Made by a program: the position numbers and the translations under genes. The notes below the pieces were generated by a model. The model saw only the letters and a program-made list of their open reading frames with translations. It did not search any database and had not been told where the DNA came from. 64,000 bases of DNA from CAZIVP01 sp964542915. GTDB lineage: Bacteria > Calditrichota > Calditrichia > Calditrichales > Calditrichaceae. Every line of letters begins with the position of its first letter. Within the stretch, counting starts at the first letter, position 1. The stretch spans positions 372,001-436,000 of the forward strand of contig CAZIVP010000002.1 of the NCBI GenBank assembly GCA_964542915.1, in the 5' to 3' direction. Below, piece by piece: positions 1-9,952 of this stretch.

Positions 1-144
1 TTTGTTAAATTAGCCTCGTTTGCTATTGCCGTCTGGATTACAGGCATACACCAATCTCGTGTTTTAAAGCATTGCAAAATCTTCAGTCGCAACGGGTTAA
101 CTTGTATCGGTTTTTTTTAAAAAAACATCTTATCCGGTTTATCC

Positions 145-1353
145 TTAAGACGCCTCATCGTCTTTATCAGATGGACGACTTTTACGAAGGCCGATACTTT
201 CTGCACGTGCTATGACGGCATTTCCGAAACGATCGATCAATAAATCCTCCAATCGATTTAAGGCATCGTCCCGGTTATGGCGTTCATCAAACAAGGAGAG
301 CTGCCGCCCCTCGGGCATCTGAAATCCGCTGATGCCGACGCCTAATAAACGAACCTTGCGCGGGCTCATATAATTTTGATCGAACAATTTTTTTACCGTT
401 TGGTAAATGGTTCGGGTGCTGTCTGTGGCGGACGTTACGGTCTTGTTTCGCGTTACCGTATCAAAATTATCATAGCGAAGTTTTAAATGAATGGTTCGTC
501 CTTTTAACTTCTGCTTGCGGAGACGATAACCTACTTTGTCGGCCAGTAAGAACAACGTATTGTATATCCGATTTTTGTCGTAGATATCATTTCCGAATGT
601 GTGTTCATTACTGATGGATTTTACTTTAGACTCCACGGAAACTTCCCGTTTATCGATGCCGTGAGCCAAATTGTAAAAGTGTTCCCCGGATTTACCCAGT
701 TTTTTCCGTAACGTCTCCGGTGGAAACTGCGCAAGATCGCCGATGGTGCGAATACCCATGGCTTGCAGCGACTGTTGTGTTCGTTGACCGGCGCCCCATA
801 ATCGCGCTATGGGTAAAGGGTGCAAAAACGACCCGACCTGATCGGGTGCAACAACGACCAAACCGTCCGGTTTGTTCAGATCGGAGGCGATTTTTGCAAG
901 ATACTTGTTGGGCGCCACGCCCACAGAGGCCGTCAATTGTTGTTCGGACCGGATAGCATCTTTAATTTTATGAGCAATCGCTTCACCGTCTCCAAACATG
1001 CGGACACTACCCGTAACATCCAAAAACGCTTCATCGATCGAAACCGGCTCAACCAGGTCGGTAAATCGGTAAAGAATTTCCTGAATTTCCGTGCTGATTT
1101 GCTGGTACAGCTTGCCGTTGGGTGGGATAAAAATTCCGTGCGGGCAACGGCGATATGCCTGGCTTATAGGCATCGCCGAATGGATTCCGTAAACGCGCGC
1201 TTCATAGGAACAGGTCGAAACAACGCCGCGGCCTTTGCCCTCTTTGGGATCTGCGCCCACGATAACGGGCTTCTCCTTTAAATGCGGATGTTCACGTTGT
1301 TCTACCGCCGCAAAAAACGCATCCATATCTACATGTAAAATGACCCGCACCAT
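145..1353 (-). CDS. dinB: DNA polymerase IV (Y-family, translesion)
   Basis: Y-family DNA polymerase IV, which copies past damaged template bases in the cytoplasm. The protein opens with HVDMDAFFAAVEQ, giving the first metal-binding Asp, and SIDEAFLD supplies the second acidic pair at about residues 107-108. A helix-hairpin-helix/thumb region (WGAGQRT... about 185-225) and a little-finger domain follow. QLSLF at about residue 351 fits the beta-clamp binding consensus, so processivity-clamp contact is likely. In-frame ATGs lie at 1380, 1359 and 1353. I use 1353 because it puts the first catalytic Asp at residue 9, as in E. coli DinB (D8), and has AGGG about 7 nt upstream. The length of 402 residues is slightly longer than E. 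coli DinB. It is a single gene with no obvious operon partner, and no LexA-type box is evident upstream. Confidence 0.95.
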   Translation of the reverse strand: MVRVILHVDMDAFFAAVEQREHPHLKEKPVIVGADPKEGKGRGVVSTCSYEARVYGIHSAMPISQAYRRCPHGIFIPPNGKLYQQISTEIQEILYRFTDLVEPVSIDEAFLDVTGSVRMFGDGEAIAHKIKDAIRSEQQLTASVGVAPNKYLAKIASDLNKPDGLVVVAPDQVGSFLHPLPIARLWGAGQRTQQSLQAMGIRTIGDLAQFPPETLRKKLGKSGEHFYNLAHGIDKREVSVESKVKSISNEHTFGNDIYDKNRIYNTLFLLADKVGYRLRKQKLKGRTIHLKLRYDNFDTVTRNKTVTSATDSTRTIYQTVKKLFDQNYMSPRKVRLLGVGISGFQMPEGRQLSLFDERHNRDDALNRLEDLLIDRFGNAVIARAESIGLRKSRPSDKDDEAS

Positions 1354-1606
1354 CGACATACCCTGTATTGCCCCTGTCATACGGGATTCGTTTTGGATTT
1401 CATGATTCGCTCTTTCCCGCTTTCTTCCTGCCTATCCGGTACGCAGGATCATCAAAGATATTTATTAGCATTTCCAATATGACCGAGACGTTTTTATACC
1501 CTGTAGGTTTGCTTGAAAAAAAATAAGAAATTTTATATCATATACAAAGCTTAAATAAATCTATCATCATTTTAATTTTACAGAACGGTTTAGGCGCGTT
1601 ACGAAA

Positions 1607-4138
1607 ATGAAACGAACATTTGCGCTGGTATTTATATCCCTATTCATCAGCCAAAATGCTTATCCGCAAATTATCGAAGACGTCGCGCGTCTGGGCAAAA
1701 TCAAATTTCCCCCGGCCGGCGACGAAAACTTCATTCATTCCGATGTTTGGGGATTCACCCGGGATGGACGTGAATATGCCGTTTTAGCGCGTAGCGAAAG
1801 CGGGGTTTCCATAGTTGACGTTACCGACCCGGCGCATCCGGTAGAAGCGTCGTTTATCCCCAAACCAGCAAATACCCAACGTTTATATCACTGTAAACCG
1901 TATAACGGTTACATCTACGCCGTCATGCGGCCCGGCCCTCTGCAAATCATTGACGCACGCGATCCTTACAATGCAACGACCGTTAAAGAATATTCTGAAA
2001 ACTTTAGCGAATGTTACAGTATTATAATCGCCGACAGCATTGCCCATTTGACGGATGTTGTCAGTGCAACGGAAGGGGTAAGCCATATTATGCTCGATAT
2101 AAGCGATCCGGAAAATCCTGTTGAAGTGGGAACGTGGCACCGAAGCTATCATCATGTTTTCGTTCGTAACGACACTTTGATCGGCTTTGCCCTCAAAGGC
2201 GAGGTCGATTTGATCGATATTTCCGATCCGGCCGGCCCCGATCGCTTCATGACGTTTAATGCCGGAGATGATTGCCACAGCGGGTGGTTAAACGACACCG
2301 GCACGATCCTGACAACCGACCACGAAAATCCCGGCGGCCATCTTAAACTCTGGGACATTAGCAACGATCCGCCGACGCTTATCGATGAATTTTTAACACC
2401 GACGAATAACGAAGGTGAAACCGCCATTCACCATTCCCGTTGGTACGGCGACCGGATTTATACATCGTACTGGCAAGACGGCTTCCGTGTGGTTGACGCC
2501 TCAAATCCAACCAATTTACTACAAGAGGCCGTTTACGATACCATCGATCCCAATCAGGACGACGCCCTGTACCGCGGCAACTGGGGCGTATATCCCTATG
2601 CTCCTTCCCGCAATGTTTATGTATCTTCGCCAAGCGAAGGCTTGTGGATTCTGGATTACCAGCATGACGGACCGGGTATCCGGCATGATCCGATTAAAGC
2701 GATTGCCGGAGGCAGTGCCAAGGTGCGTTTTAAATTTCAACATTTAAACGGCGGTCTCCCCGATAGCACACAGTCTTACATATATTGGCGTCATAACCAC
2801 GACGCGACCTGGCAAAAGACCGCCGGCTTCATAAGCGCCGGCGATTCCAGCTACTTTTTTGAAATCACGCCCGAAGAAGGCAGTGTCTATCTCGATTATT
2901 ATTTGAAAATCGAAGGCACACAGGGCCAGTGGACGCGAGTGCCGGGTCTCGCGCCGGACCTTGATTATTACCGCCTGCACATCGGGGACGACCCGTACAT
3001 CGACGATTTATACATCAGTGAGGTATCCGACGCCGCCAGCACGGCAGGCGAGTTTTTGGAGATTCATAACCGAAGCGACAGCGAATGCAATCTAAACCAG
3101 TTTAAAATTGTACAATATGGCGCCGGATCGGACGGAAATTACAATACGGCCGAATTCATCTTTGATATCGATTCGGATGCAGTATTGCAGGATGCTGACA
3201 CGACCGTACCGGCCAACGGTTTTTTAATCATCGGGCGCGGCGTTTCGCAGACGGAATTTGAAGGCATTTGGGGCGCTTTGCCCGAAGAAGCCCATTATAA
3301 CAGTGGTGCGGATTCGCTTGAGTTTGGCGGCCAAGCCCAGAAGCGCTGGATTCTGTTTTCAGGCGGCAATTTCGATCAACCCGACGGACTCATTGTGGAC
3401 GATAGCCAATTGGCCATCGCAGGTGCACAGAATCGCTCTTACCAAAACAGGCCGGGGCACTGGAAAACAACCGATTATCAAAGCGCCAATCCCGGTTTTT
3501 TGGATAACGATCAATCCCTGCCGGTAGAATTAATTGCATTCAAAGGCGCTTATGAAAAAAATCATGTTTTATTGCAATGGCAGACGCGTTCCGAATTCAA
3601 TCATCTCGGATTTAATATACTACGGCGATGCGAATTTACCGAACAATATACTCCTATTGCCTCTCACCGGAACAACGACTCTTTAAAGGCGGTGAACAAT
3701 GGCGCCTTCGGTAAACAATATCATTATCGTGATTTTAACCTTACAGCGAACGCTCGCCACCATTATATTCTGCAAGCGGTCGATGTGGATGGCTCCGTGA
3801 GCGAATACGGTCCCGTTACCATTGACGTTGATGCTCGATCCCCGGCAATCAATGCGTTTCGATTATCGCATCCCTATCCGAATCCGTTCAATCCCTCCAC
3901 GCAGGTAGAAGTCGACTTTCCGGATCAACACAAACCCATTAGCGCGGAGATCACGATCTACAATTACCGGGGGCAGATGGTAAAGCAATTATTTAAGGGA
4001 TTGCTGTATTCCGGTAGTTATCGCTTTCAATGGCATGGTCGCAATGAGGAGGGCAAAGCGCTGCCTTCGGGGCTTTATTATTTACGATTCCATAGCGCCG
4101 ATTTCAATACAATGCGCAAGCTGTTATTGTTGAGGTAA
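1607..4138 (+). CDS. Secreted LVIVD-repeat protein with lamin-tail domain and C-terminal sorting domain
   Basis: Large secreted protein of 843 residues. It begins with a signal peptide (residues 1 to about 21, ending NAYPQ). Residues about 25-350 carry LVIVD-type propeller repeats such as VSIVDVTDPAHPVEA, LQIIDARDP, VDLIDISDP and FRVVDASNP, the pattern of choice-of-anchor B proteins. Residues about 465-610 (LYISEVSDAAS...GEFLEIHNRS) look like a lamin-tail domain. The C-terminal ~90 residues start HPYPNPFNPSTQVEVDFP and end ALPSGLYYLRFHS...KLLLLR, the type A Por-secretion / FlgD-Ig-like sorting domain typical of FCB-group bacteria. This predicts export across the outer membrane by a type IX-like route (inference). 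The ligand is unknown. It is convergent with the next gene, 6 bp away. Confidence 0.85.
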   Translation: MKRTFALVFISLFISQNAYPQIIEDVARLGKIKFPPAGDENFIHSDVWGFTRDGREYAVLARSESGVSIVDVTDPAHPVEASFIPKPANTQRLYHCKPYNGYIYAVMRPGPLQIIDARDPYNATTVKEYSENFSECYSIIIADSIAHLTDVVSATEGVSHIMLDISDPENPVEVGTWHRSYHHVFVRNDTLIGFALKGEVDLIDISDPAGPDRFMTFNAGDDCHSGWLNDTGTILTTDHENPGGHLKLWDISNDPPTLIDEFLTPTNNEGETAIHHSRWYGDRIYTSYWQDGFRVVDASNPTNLLQEAVYDTIDPNQDDALYRGNWGVYPYAPSRNVYVSSPSEGLWILDYQHDGPGIRHDPIKAIAGGSAKVRFKFQHLNGGLPDSTQSYIYWRHNHDATWQKTAGFISAGDSSYFFEITPEEGSVYLDYYLKIEGTQGQWTRVPGLAPDLDYYRLHIGDDPYIDDLYISEVSDAASTAGEFLEIHNRSDSECNLNQFKIVQYGAGSDGNYNTAEFIFDIDSDAVLQDADTTVPANGFLIIGRGVSQTEFEGIWGALPEEAHYNSGADSLEFGGQAQKRWILFSGGNFDQPDGLIVDDSQLAIAGAQNRSYQNRPGHWKTTDYQSANPGFLDNDQSLPVELIAFKGAYEKNHVLLQWQTRSEFNHLGFNILRRCEFTEQYTPIASHRNNDSLKAVNNGAFGKQYHYRDFNLTANARHHYILQAVDVDGSVSEYGPVTIDVDARSPAINAFRLSHPYPNPFNPSTQVEVDFPDQHKPISAEITIYNYRGQMVKQLFKGLLYSGSYRFQWHGRNEEGKALPSGLYYLRFHSADFNTMRKLLLLR

Positions 4139-4144
4139 ATGATT

Positions 4145-4984
4145 CTATAACCCCGCCGTTACCCCATTAAATTCGATCTTATCGCCTACGGCGTGAAACC
4201 GCACACGACTGTTGAATCTGGCATATAACATGGCTGCCGTAACTGCGCCTGTGCAATGGGATGGAATAATGCGTTTAAAATCAAGCTCATCCAGTTTCGC
4301 GATGGTCCAATCGATTCGATCTTTGGGCGCATTTCGTAAATGAAATCCGCCGAAAATCGTATGGATCCGGTTCTCACCGGTAATTTCACGCGCATAATGG
4401 ATTGTGTTTATGAGACCGGCATGTCCGCAACCGGTCATAATAACCAGACCCTCTTCGGTTTTAACCACCAGAGCCTGCTCATCCTCAACCGTATCTTTGC
4501 TTTCCGTTACACCGTTTTCGGTTTTCCAGAACGGATCATCCACCGTTTCCTGTTCAAAACGTCTCGGAATCATTCCGGTTAAAATGATATTATGATCGAG
4601 TTGGAAGGGGCGGTTATTGAACAGGAAGCGCGCTCCGGCCCGTTCATATTCGGTTTGTCGTAGCGGCGCGCCTATCAAGCGCCGCCCGGATTTTCTGCTA
4701 AACCGTTCCACAAAGATGCCCGGTAACGCATAAACCCGGGCGCTGTTGGTTTTCAAATAATCGATTAATCCACCCATATGATCATAATGGCCGTGGCTGA
4801 TGACTACGCCGTCCAGATCATCAAGATCGATATTCAATGCCTCGGCATTCTCTAAAAACAAACCGGTTTGACCTGTGTCAAATAAAAGCCGGTAATTATG
4901 TGCTTCAAGCAGTGCGGAGAATCCGTGTTCGGCCTTTAAGCCGGATTTAAATACCTGGTTATCGCTCAGGAGTGTAATGTGCAT
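4145..4984 (-). CDS. Metallo-beta-lactamase-fold hydrolase (COG1237 type)
   Basis: Cytoplasmic metal-dependent hydrolase of the metallo-beta-lactamase fold, 279 residues. The signature HGHYDH at about residues 64-69 gives the metal-binding His/Asp set. A later GCGHAG (about residue 185) and SHCTG (about residue 238) supply the remaining histidines. The insert and the CGHAGLINT block resemble the subfamily annotated as 7,8-dihydropterin-6-yl-methyl-4-(beta-D-ribofuranosyl)aminobenzene 5'-phosphate synthase (COG1237). That substrate assignment is by family resemblance only and is doubtful in bacteria, so the real substrate is unknown. No signal peptide is visible. Its neighbours do not suggest a pathway. 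Confidence 0.85.
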   Translation of the reverse strand: MHITLLSDNQVFKSGLKAEHGFSALLEAHNYRLLFDTGQTGLFLENAEALNIDLDDLDGVVISHGHYDHMGGLIDYLKTNSARVYALPGIFVERFSRKSGRRLIGAPLRQTEYERAGARFLFNNRPFQLDHNIILTGMIPRRFEQETVDDPFWKTENGVTESKDTVEDEQALVVKTEEGLVIMTGCGHAGLINTIHYAREITGENRIHTIFGGFHLRNAPKDRIDWTIAKLDELDFKRIIPSHCTGAVTAAMLYARFNSRVRFHAVGDKIEFNGVTAGL

Positions 4985-5109
4985 GCGTGGCGTTCCCGCT
5001 TAAAATTAATATCGATTGTCATTTCCGGCGGGCAATATAAGAGAAAGCACGCAAAGTTTCAATGATTACGGGATGAAGTCTTGCTTACGATGGGTTGGCA
5101 ACGCTTTCC

Positions 5110-5898
5110 TCATTCACTCTTGTTACGATTTTTCTGTTGTTTGAGGCCTTCCACAACGCTTGATGCAATTTCACGAATCCGTTCTTCGCTGAGGTTCGTT
5201 GGACGTTTATTATCTTCGGATTGCAGCGTTTCTGCTGTATGGCACTGGCCACGGGTTTTAAGAGCAAATCGGCTTCGCTGTGCTTTCAATAAATCAACCT
5301 GTTCTTGCGTGAGAACATCTGGTCGGCCCAGTTGCATGGCCAGATAAATGATTTTTGCGGCGTGTTCCAGGGTTTCCATTCGGTGGTAGGCTGTTGCAAT
5401 ATCCGGCCCGACCGTGACCGCACCATGGTTTTTAAGCAGCAACGCTTCATTATAACGAATGGCCTCCGCCACAGGCTCCGAAAAATCCTTCGTACCCGGC
5501 GTTCCATATTCGACAAGCGGCACGCCGCCGAGCGACACAACCATCTCAGGAAGAATACATTGATCAAGCGCCAAACCCGCCACTGCAAAGGCAGTGGCAT
5601 AAGGGGGATGTGCATGGCAAACTGCCATAATGTCGCTACGATTCTTGTATATTAAAAGATGCATGGAGCTTTCGGAAGTGGGTTTTTTGTGTCGATCAAG
5701 CAAACGTCCATCGACACCCATCAGTACCATTTCTTCCGGCTGCATGTAACCCTTGCTAACCCCGCTGGGCGTCACCATCACGCGTTGTTTATCCAATCGA
5801 ACGCTTAAATTGCCGTCGTTTGCGGCAACATATCCCTGTTGGTACATCCGCGCTCCGATTGTGGTAAGCTCTTTGCGTATTTGGAAAAGACCCGACAT
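5110..5898 (-). CDS. Class II aldolase/adducin family protein with C-terminal helical tail
   Basis: Zn-dependent class II aldolase of the fuculose/rhamnulose-phosphate aldolase-like group, 262 residues. Visible family motifs are GNLSVR (about 29-34), VTPSG (about 42-46), the TSESSMH segment with the catalytic Glu (about 74-80), HAHPPYATAF with the two Zn histidines (about 95-104) and LLKNHGAV with the third His (about 153-160). The enzyme is probably cytoplasmic and cleaves or forms a sugar-phosphate to dihydroxyacetone phosphate plus an aldehyde. The substrate cannot be read from sequence. Beyond the catalytic core (ending near residue 215) lies a polar linker and an amphipathic helix, LSEERIREIASSVVEGLKQQ, at about 235-254. 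Such tails target aldolases to bacterial microcompartments elsewhere, but no shell gene is in this window. The next gene on this strand upstream starts 49 bp away in the same direction. Confidence 0.85.
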   Translation of the reverse strand: MSGLFQIRKELTTIGARMYQQGYVAANDGNLSVRLDKQRVMVTPSGVSKGYMQPEEMVLMGVDGRLLDRHKKPTSESSMHLLIYKNRSDIMAVCHAHPPYATAFAVAGLALDQCILPEMVVSLGGVPLVEYGTPGTKDFSEPVAEAIRYNEALLLKNHGAVTVGPDIATAYHRMETLEHAAKIIYLAMQLGRPDVLTQEQVDLLKAQRSRFALKTRGQCHTAETLQSEDNKRPTNLSEERIREIASSVVEGLKQQKNRNKSE

Positions 5899-5947
5899 TA
5901 CTTGTTACCTGCCTCCTTTTGTGACAGCAATTAGACCGCCCATGTGT

Positions 5948-8293
5948 TTAGTTAAAGAAGGCGGCTGGGGGCACTTGCGTAAAATCCTTGTCGGTTGCCC
6001 ACTCAAGCCTGATATTGCCGCCGCCCCAGGCGTTAAAGTACAGAATTTTAATCGGAAAAAGTCCCGCTCTCAAAGCCGCCTGCCCCTCTTTTCCCTGAAA
6101 CCAATGCATACCGTCGTTGTCGACAATCGTCTTTCCATCGATTGATAACAGGCTGCCGTCATCGGAAGATAATCTGAAGCGATAGACATCCGTATTCGGA
6201 ATTTGAATATAGCCTGTATAGATCAGGCCGTAAGCGGTGTCCGGCACACTTTCGGGAATAGAGACGCTTGCAATGGAAGACAGGGACCTGCCCTCCATCT
6301 CTTCCATTTCCTTAACCGTTTGAAATAATTGTTGGCTTAATTTTACGCCCAGGCCCGGTTCCAGATCGGAGACATCATGCGGTTCGAGAAACTCCAATTT
6401 TTCAACTTTCACTACACGTGTGTGGCTGCTTTCATCCTTTTCCGGACGAAATGTCTTTGCTTTAAGTTCAATGGTTTTATGGAAAGTAAGCGTTTCTGAA
6501 TACAGGGGGGAGTCCAATGCAGGTTCACTGCCATCGGTGGTATAATGGATTTCCGCACCCGGAATTTCGGTAGATAACGCCACCGTTCCTTTCTCCAAAA
6601 AATAAACGTGTTCGCGTTGGGTTTCGGGCGGCGGCACTTTATCAAAATAATTGACATTCAATGCATCGAGGCGTTTTTTGTGTTTGTCCAGACGAATTAA
6701 AAAATCCCTATAATGTTTACGCTCATGGGGCGTCCAATTAACTTCGGCTAAGGCGCAGGCGCGCGGATACGCCATATATTCCGCGTGTTCGGCTGTTTCG
6801 ATATATTCGGTCCACAAATTCGCCTGAGCGCCAAGGACGTGCTTTGATTCCTGTTTGTTCAGTGCATCCGGTATCGGTTCAAAGTGATATACGGTTCGAA
6901 GCGTGGTTAAGCCGCCGATTGCAAGCGGCTCTTGATCAGGATTCGCCTGATAGTGGTCGAAATAACAGTGCGTGCCCGGTGTCATAATTACATCGTGCCC
7001 TTTCCTTGCTGCTTCGACGCCGCCTTTAATGCCACGCCACGACATAACCGTCGCCTCCGGCGGAAGCCCGCCTTCCAAAATTTCATCCCAGCCGATAATA
7101 TAGCGACCGTTGGCTCTTACAAATTTTTCAATACGTTTGATAAAATAACTTTGTAATTCCTGCTCGTTGTTTAATCCTTGCCCGCGCATACGAGACTGGC
7201 ATTTCGGACAGTCTTTCCAGCGCTCTTTCGGACATTCATCCCCGCCAATGTGGATGTACTTTGAGGGAAAAAGCTCCATCACTTCGGTCAATACATTCTG
7301 AAGGAATTCAAACGTCTCCTCGTTACCTGCGCAGTAAACATCTTCAAAAATGCCCCATTTTGCGGCAACTTTATACGGACCGCCCGTGCATCCCAATTCG
7401 GGATAGGCCGCTAAAGCAGCGCGGGAATGCCCCGGCATCTCGATCTCCGGAATAACGGTAATAAAACGGGACCGGGCGTATTCAACGATTTCGCGTACTT
7501 CTTCTTGTGTGTAAAAGCCCCCGTATCGTTTCCCGTCGTATTCAAAGGGCGGATGCGCCGCATGGCCGATGATCGTTTCATCCCGGAATGCGCCCACTTT
7601 GGTAAGATTCGGATAGCGTTTGATTTCAATACGCCAGCCCTGGTCTTCGGTCAAATGCCAGTGGAATGTATTCATCTTGTGTAGGGCCAGCAGATCGATA
7701 TACTTTTTAATAAATGAAACGGGAAACATGTGGCGGCAGACATCCAAATGCATTCCACGATACGAAAACCGCGGTTTGTCTTTGATGCGAACCAGGGGCA
7801 CTTCCCAATTTACATTATTGACTTGACTTCGTTCTTCGACTTGAGGCGGCAGTAACTGGCGGATCGTCTGAACCCCGTAAAAAAGACCGCGGGCATGGGC
7901 GGCTTCGATATCGATGCGTTGTGGCATCACTCTTAACTGATAATAGCCCTCGTTTTCTGATAATTCCGGCTTTATTATGAGATTGATCGCATTGTTTTGC
8001 ACCTCTTCTTCAGACCGGACATTAAACGTAAATCCGGTCGACGGTTCAAAACAGGATTTCATGAATTGCACAACCCGCGGAACATCGTTGTTATCTTGCG
8101 CTTCGCTTACGCGGATTATCTCCGTATTGCCCTGCAAACGAAAAACGCCGTCATGTTCGGTGACCTCCACCGGATGCGGTATGATCGGCAATTGCGCTCC
8201 TTTCTCTTTCACCAGGCGACATTTTGTCAATAAAAGTAGATTGATCAATACGATAAAGATAATCAGGGATCTAATGCTCACAATAGACTCCAT
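5948..8293 (-). CDS. Beta-N-acetylhexosaminidase, GH20, lipoprotein with PA14 domain
   Basis: Family GH20 beta-N-acetylhexosaminidase that removes terminal GlcNAc/GalNAc from glycans or chitooligosaccharides. The N-terminus is a lipoprotein signal with lipobox LLTKC (about residues 21-25), so it should be membrane-anchored. An N-terminal GH20b-like domain (about 35-150) precedes the catalytic barrel (about 155-500), which has the HIGGDECP motif carrying the catalytic Asp-Glu. A chitobiase-type C-terminal Ig-like domain (IPGAEIHYTTDGSEP) and a final PA14-like domain (about 640-780, RFRLSSDDGSLLSIDG) follow; the latter is a likely carbohydrate-binding module. The length of 781 fits this multi-domain form. 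The ATG at 8293 abuts an AAGGA with no spacing. A GTG at 8281 has GGAG 6 nt upstream and would give a tighter signal peptide, so the start is uncertain by 4 codons. Confidence 0.92.
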   Translation of the reverse strand: MESIVSIRSLIIFIVLINLLLLTKCRLVKEKGAQLPIIPHPVEVTEHDGVFRLQGNTEIIRVSEAQDNNDVPRVVQFMKSCFEPSTGFTFNVRSEEEVQNNAINLIIKPELSENEGYYQLRVMPQRIDIEAAHARGLFYGVQTIRQLLPPQVEERSQVNNVNWEVPLVRIKDKPRFSYRGMHLDVCRHMFPVSFIKKYIDLLALHKMNTFHWHLTEDQGWRIEIKRYPNLTKVGAFRDETIIGHAAHPPFEYDGKRYGGFYTQEEVREIVEYARSRFITVIPEIEMPGHSRAALAAYPELGCTGGPYKVAAKWGIFEDVYCAGNEETFEFLQNVLTEVMELFPSKYIHIGGDECPKERWKDCPKCQSRMRGQGLNNEQELQSYFIKRIEKFVRANGRYIIGWDEILEGGLPPEATVMSWRGIKGGVEAARKGHDVIMTPGTHCYFDHYQANPDQEPLAIGGLTTLRTVYHFEPIPDALNKQESKHVLGAQANLWTEYIETAEHAEYMAYPRACALAEVNWTPHERKHYRDFLIRLDKHKKRLDALNVNYFDKVPPPETQREHVYFLEKGTVALSTEIPGAEIHYTTDGSEPALDSPLYSETLTFHKTIELKAKTFRPEKDESSHTRVVKVEKLEFLEPHDVSDLEPGLGVKLSQQLFQTVKEMEEMEGRSLSSIASVSIPESVPDTAYGLIYTGYIQIPNTDVYRFRLSSDDGSLLSIDGKTIVDNDGMHWFQGKEGQAALRAGLFPIKILYFNAWGGGNIRLEWATDKDFTQVPPAAFFN

Positions 8294-8479
8294 TCCTTTT
8301 CGTTGTTAGTAAACTTATTAAACGAATGTAAGAAAAAAAATCATAAAGCGGAATCGAATCGTTAATTTTACCGAATTTTATAATACCTTGGTAGAAGGAG
8401 GATCGGTTCCAAATTCAAGCGCGCATAGGGATCGCCGTAAAATCATTTGTTAACCGTATGCCCGCGGATCAAAAATCAT

Positions 8480-8500
8480 CGGATGAATCGGCTTCATCCG
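8480..8500 (-). terminator. Hairpin followed by T-run after the M29 aminopeptidase gene
   Basis: A perfect 8-bp inverted repeat (CGGATGAA / TTCATCCG) with a 5-nt loop lies 44 nt past the aminopeptidase stop. Read on the minus strand it is followed by ATGATTTTTG, so it could act as a weak intrinsic terminator separating the aminopeptidase from the hexosaminidase gene. The T-run is short and starts a few nt from the stem. Confidence 0.5.
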
Positions 8501-8544
8501 AAGATTAAAGTACAGATGTATATACATCATTTCGGAAAGCCGGC

Positions 8545-9780
8545 TTACCAATTCCCTTTTGGAGACTGAGCGCCCTTAATCCGATGTTCTTCGGGTACAA
8601 CCCAGATATTATCTTTGATATCCAGTTTCACATCATCAAGATATACGGCGCGTCCGCTGCCACCGGGACGGAAATCGGTTACGATATCCACATGCTGTGC
8701 CGAACGGTTGAATTTCCCTGCATTGAATAAACTTTCCAGTTGTTGTTTACCTGCATCGGAGTTGGCGTCTTCCACATAACACTCCGGGTAGCTAGCGCCA
8801 ATGGCAATATGGAGGGTCCCGCCGACTTTCTCTACGAACAAGGGATGTTTTAAAACCTTCTCAATTCCGTTGTTCATGCCTAACGCCACTTCCCCCAAAC
8901 GATGCGAACCTTCATCCGTTTCGATTATATTTTTCAGGGTGTCGCCGCCCTTTTCGGCTTCGTACTGGACAATTCGGCCGTTTTCGAATTTGAGATAAAT
9001 CCCCTGAATGGTTACCCCAACAAACGACACCGGCAGATCAACAAAGATTTCGCCTTCAACCGTGCCGGTATTGGGGCTGGTAAACACTTCGCCGTCTGGA
9101 AAATTGCGCTTTCCGGTACATTTAACAATGTGGCGTTCCGCAATATCCATCGTTAGAACCAGATTGCGACCGTTTCGCGGATCTTCGGTTTCAATGCGAA
9201 TCGTTTTACTGTGTGCCAGTAACTGGTAAATATCTTCTTCCACATCATCAAGCATGCGGGGATTTACCAACGAAGCGTTTACAACCACCCTTGTGTATTC
9301 TTCCAGACTCATACCTTCCAAGTCGGCAAAGCCCTGTGTTGGAAAGAGCGTTAAGACCCAGGGTTTAAGCAATCGAATGTTTTTCATGGGTTCATCGGCC
9401 CGCATAATAGCTTTGGAGGTTTCTTCCGGAAGATTGGCATAAAGCGCGGGATTTTCCGCTCCCAGCACTTCAATATATTTCGTCATGGCTTTATAACGAT
9501 CCACATGCCATTGCGGCACCCGTTCAATCTGCTTTACCGAACCATGTCTGGCCATTGAAGCGCCCCATACTTTACCTCGGTCGTTATCCGGAGGCACCAG
9601 ATTTACGTCGGCGATGCCGCCGGCTGCAAACACCTTATCCTGCAGTACGGAGAGCAGCGGCCAGGTTATGTGTTCGCCCTTGAGCATCACCACATCGTCC
9701 GGGCTAATGCCGCCTAAAGAATAATCCAGTAAGTAATCCGCCCAAGTTTCCAGGTCTTTTTGAGCAATATTGACAGGCAT
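8545..9780 (-). CDS. M29-family metallo-aminopeptidase
   Basis: Aminopeptidase of peptidase family M29 (aminopeptidase T / AmpS type), 411 residues, which matches the family length. The protein shows the family's TGKRNFPDGEVFTSP segment (about residues 220-236), EGEIFVDLPVS, and the late metal-binding portion ELGLG-like GEVALGMNNGIEKV (about 298-311) followed by HIAIGASYPECY. It removes N-terminal residues from peptides in the cytoplasm using two divalent metal ions. There is no signal peptide. The ATG at 9780 is preceded by AAAGGAG with about 6 nt spacing, which fixes the start. A hairpin terminator candidate follows the stop. Confidence 0.92.
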   Translation of the reverse strand: MPVNIAQKDLETWADYLLDYSLGGISPDDVVMLKGEHITWPLLSVLQDKVFAAGGIADVNLVPPDNDRGKVWGASMARHGSVKQIERVPQWHVDRYKAMTKYIEVLGAENPALYANLPEETSKAIMRADEPMKNIRLLKPWVLTLFPTQGFADLEGMSLEEYTRVVVNASLVNPRMLDDVEEDIYQLLAHSKTIRIETEDPRNGRNLVLTMDIAERHIVKCTGKRNFPDGEVFTSPNTGTVEGEIFVDLPVSFVGVTIQGIYLKFENGRIVQYEAEKGGDTLKNIIETDEGSHRLGEVALGMNNGIEKVLKHPLFVEKVGGTLHIAIGASYPECYVEDANSDAGKQQLESLFNAGKFNRSAQHVDIVTDFRPGGSGRAVYLDDVKLDIKDNIWVVPEEHRIKGAQSPKGNW

Positions 9781-9952
9781 AACAACTCCTTTCTTGTTTT
9801 CATTGGAATCGATTGGTTAATTTAAGTCGACTGAAAACCCGTAGCAATGTTTTAAAGGCGGTTTCGTTAATCTTTATACCATAACATCCGAATATACAGG
9901 ATACGCACCGAACATGTATCGCAAAAAGATCGCGAAAGCAGGGAGCTCGATT

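Noticed and set aside
1..144. Possible gene end at the left edge
   Set aside because: All frames are interrupted or featureless; only an A/T-rich tract after dinB is seen.
820..1281. Plus-strand frame of 153 codons over dinB
   Set aside because: Antisense shadow; the minus strand encodes an unmistakable DNA polymerase IV.
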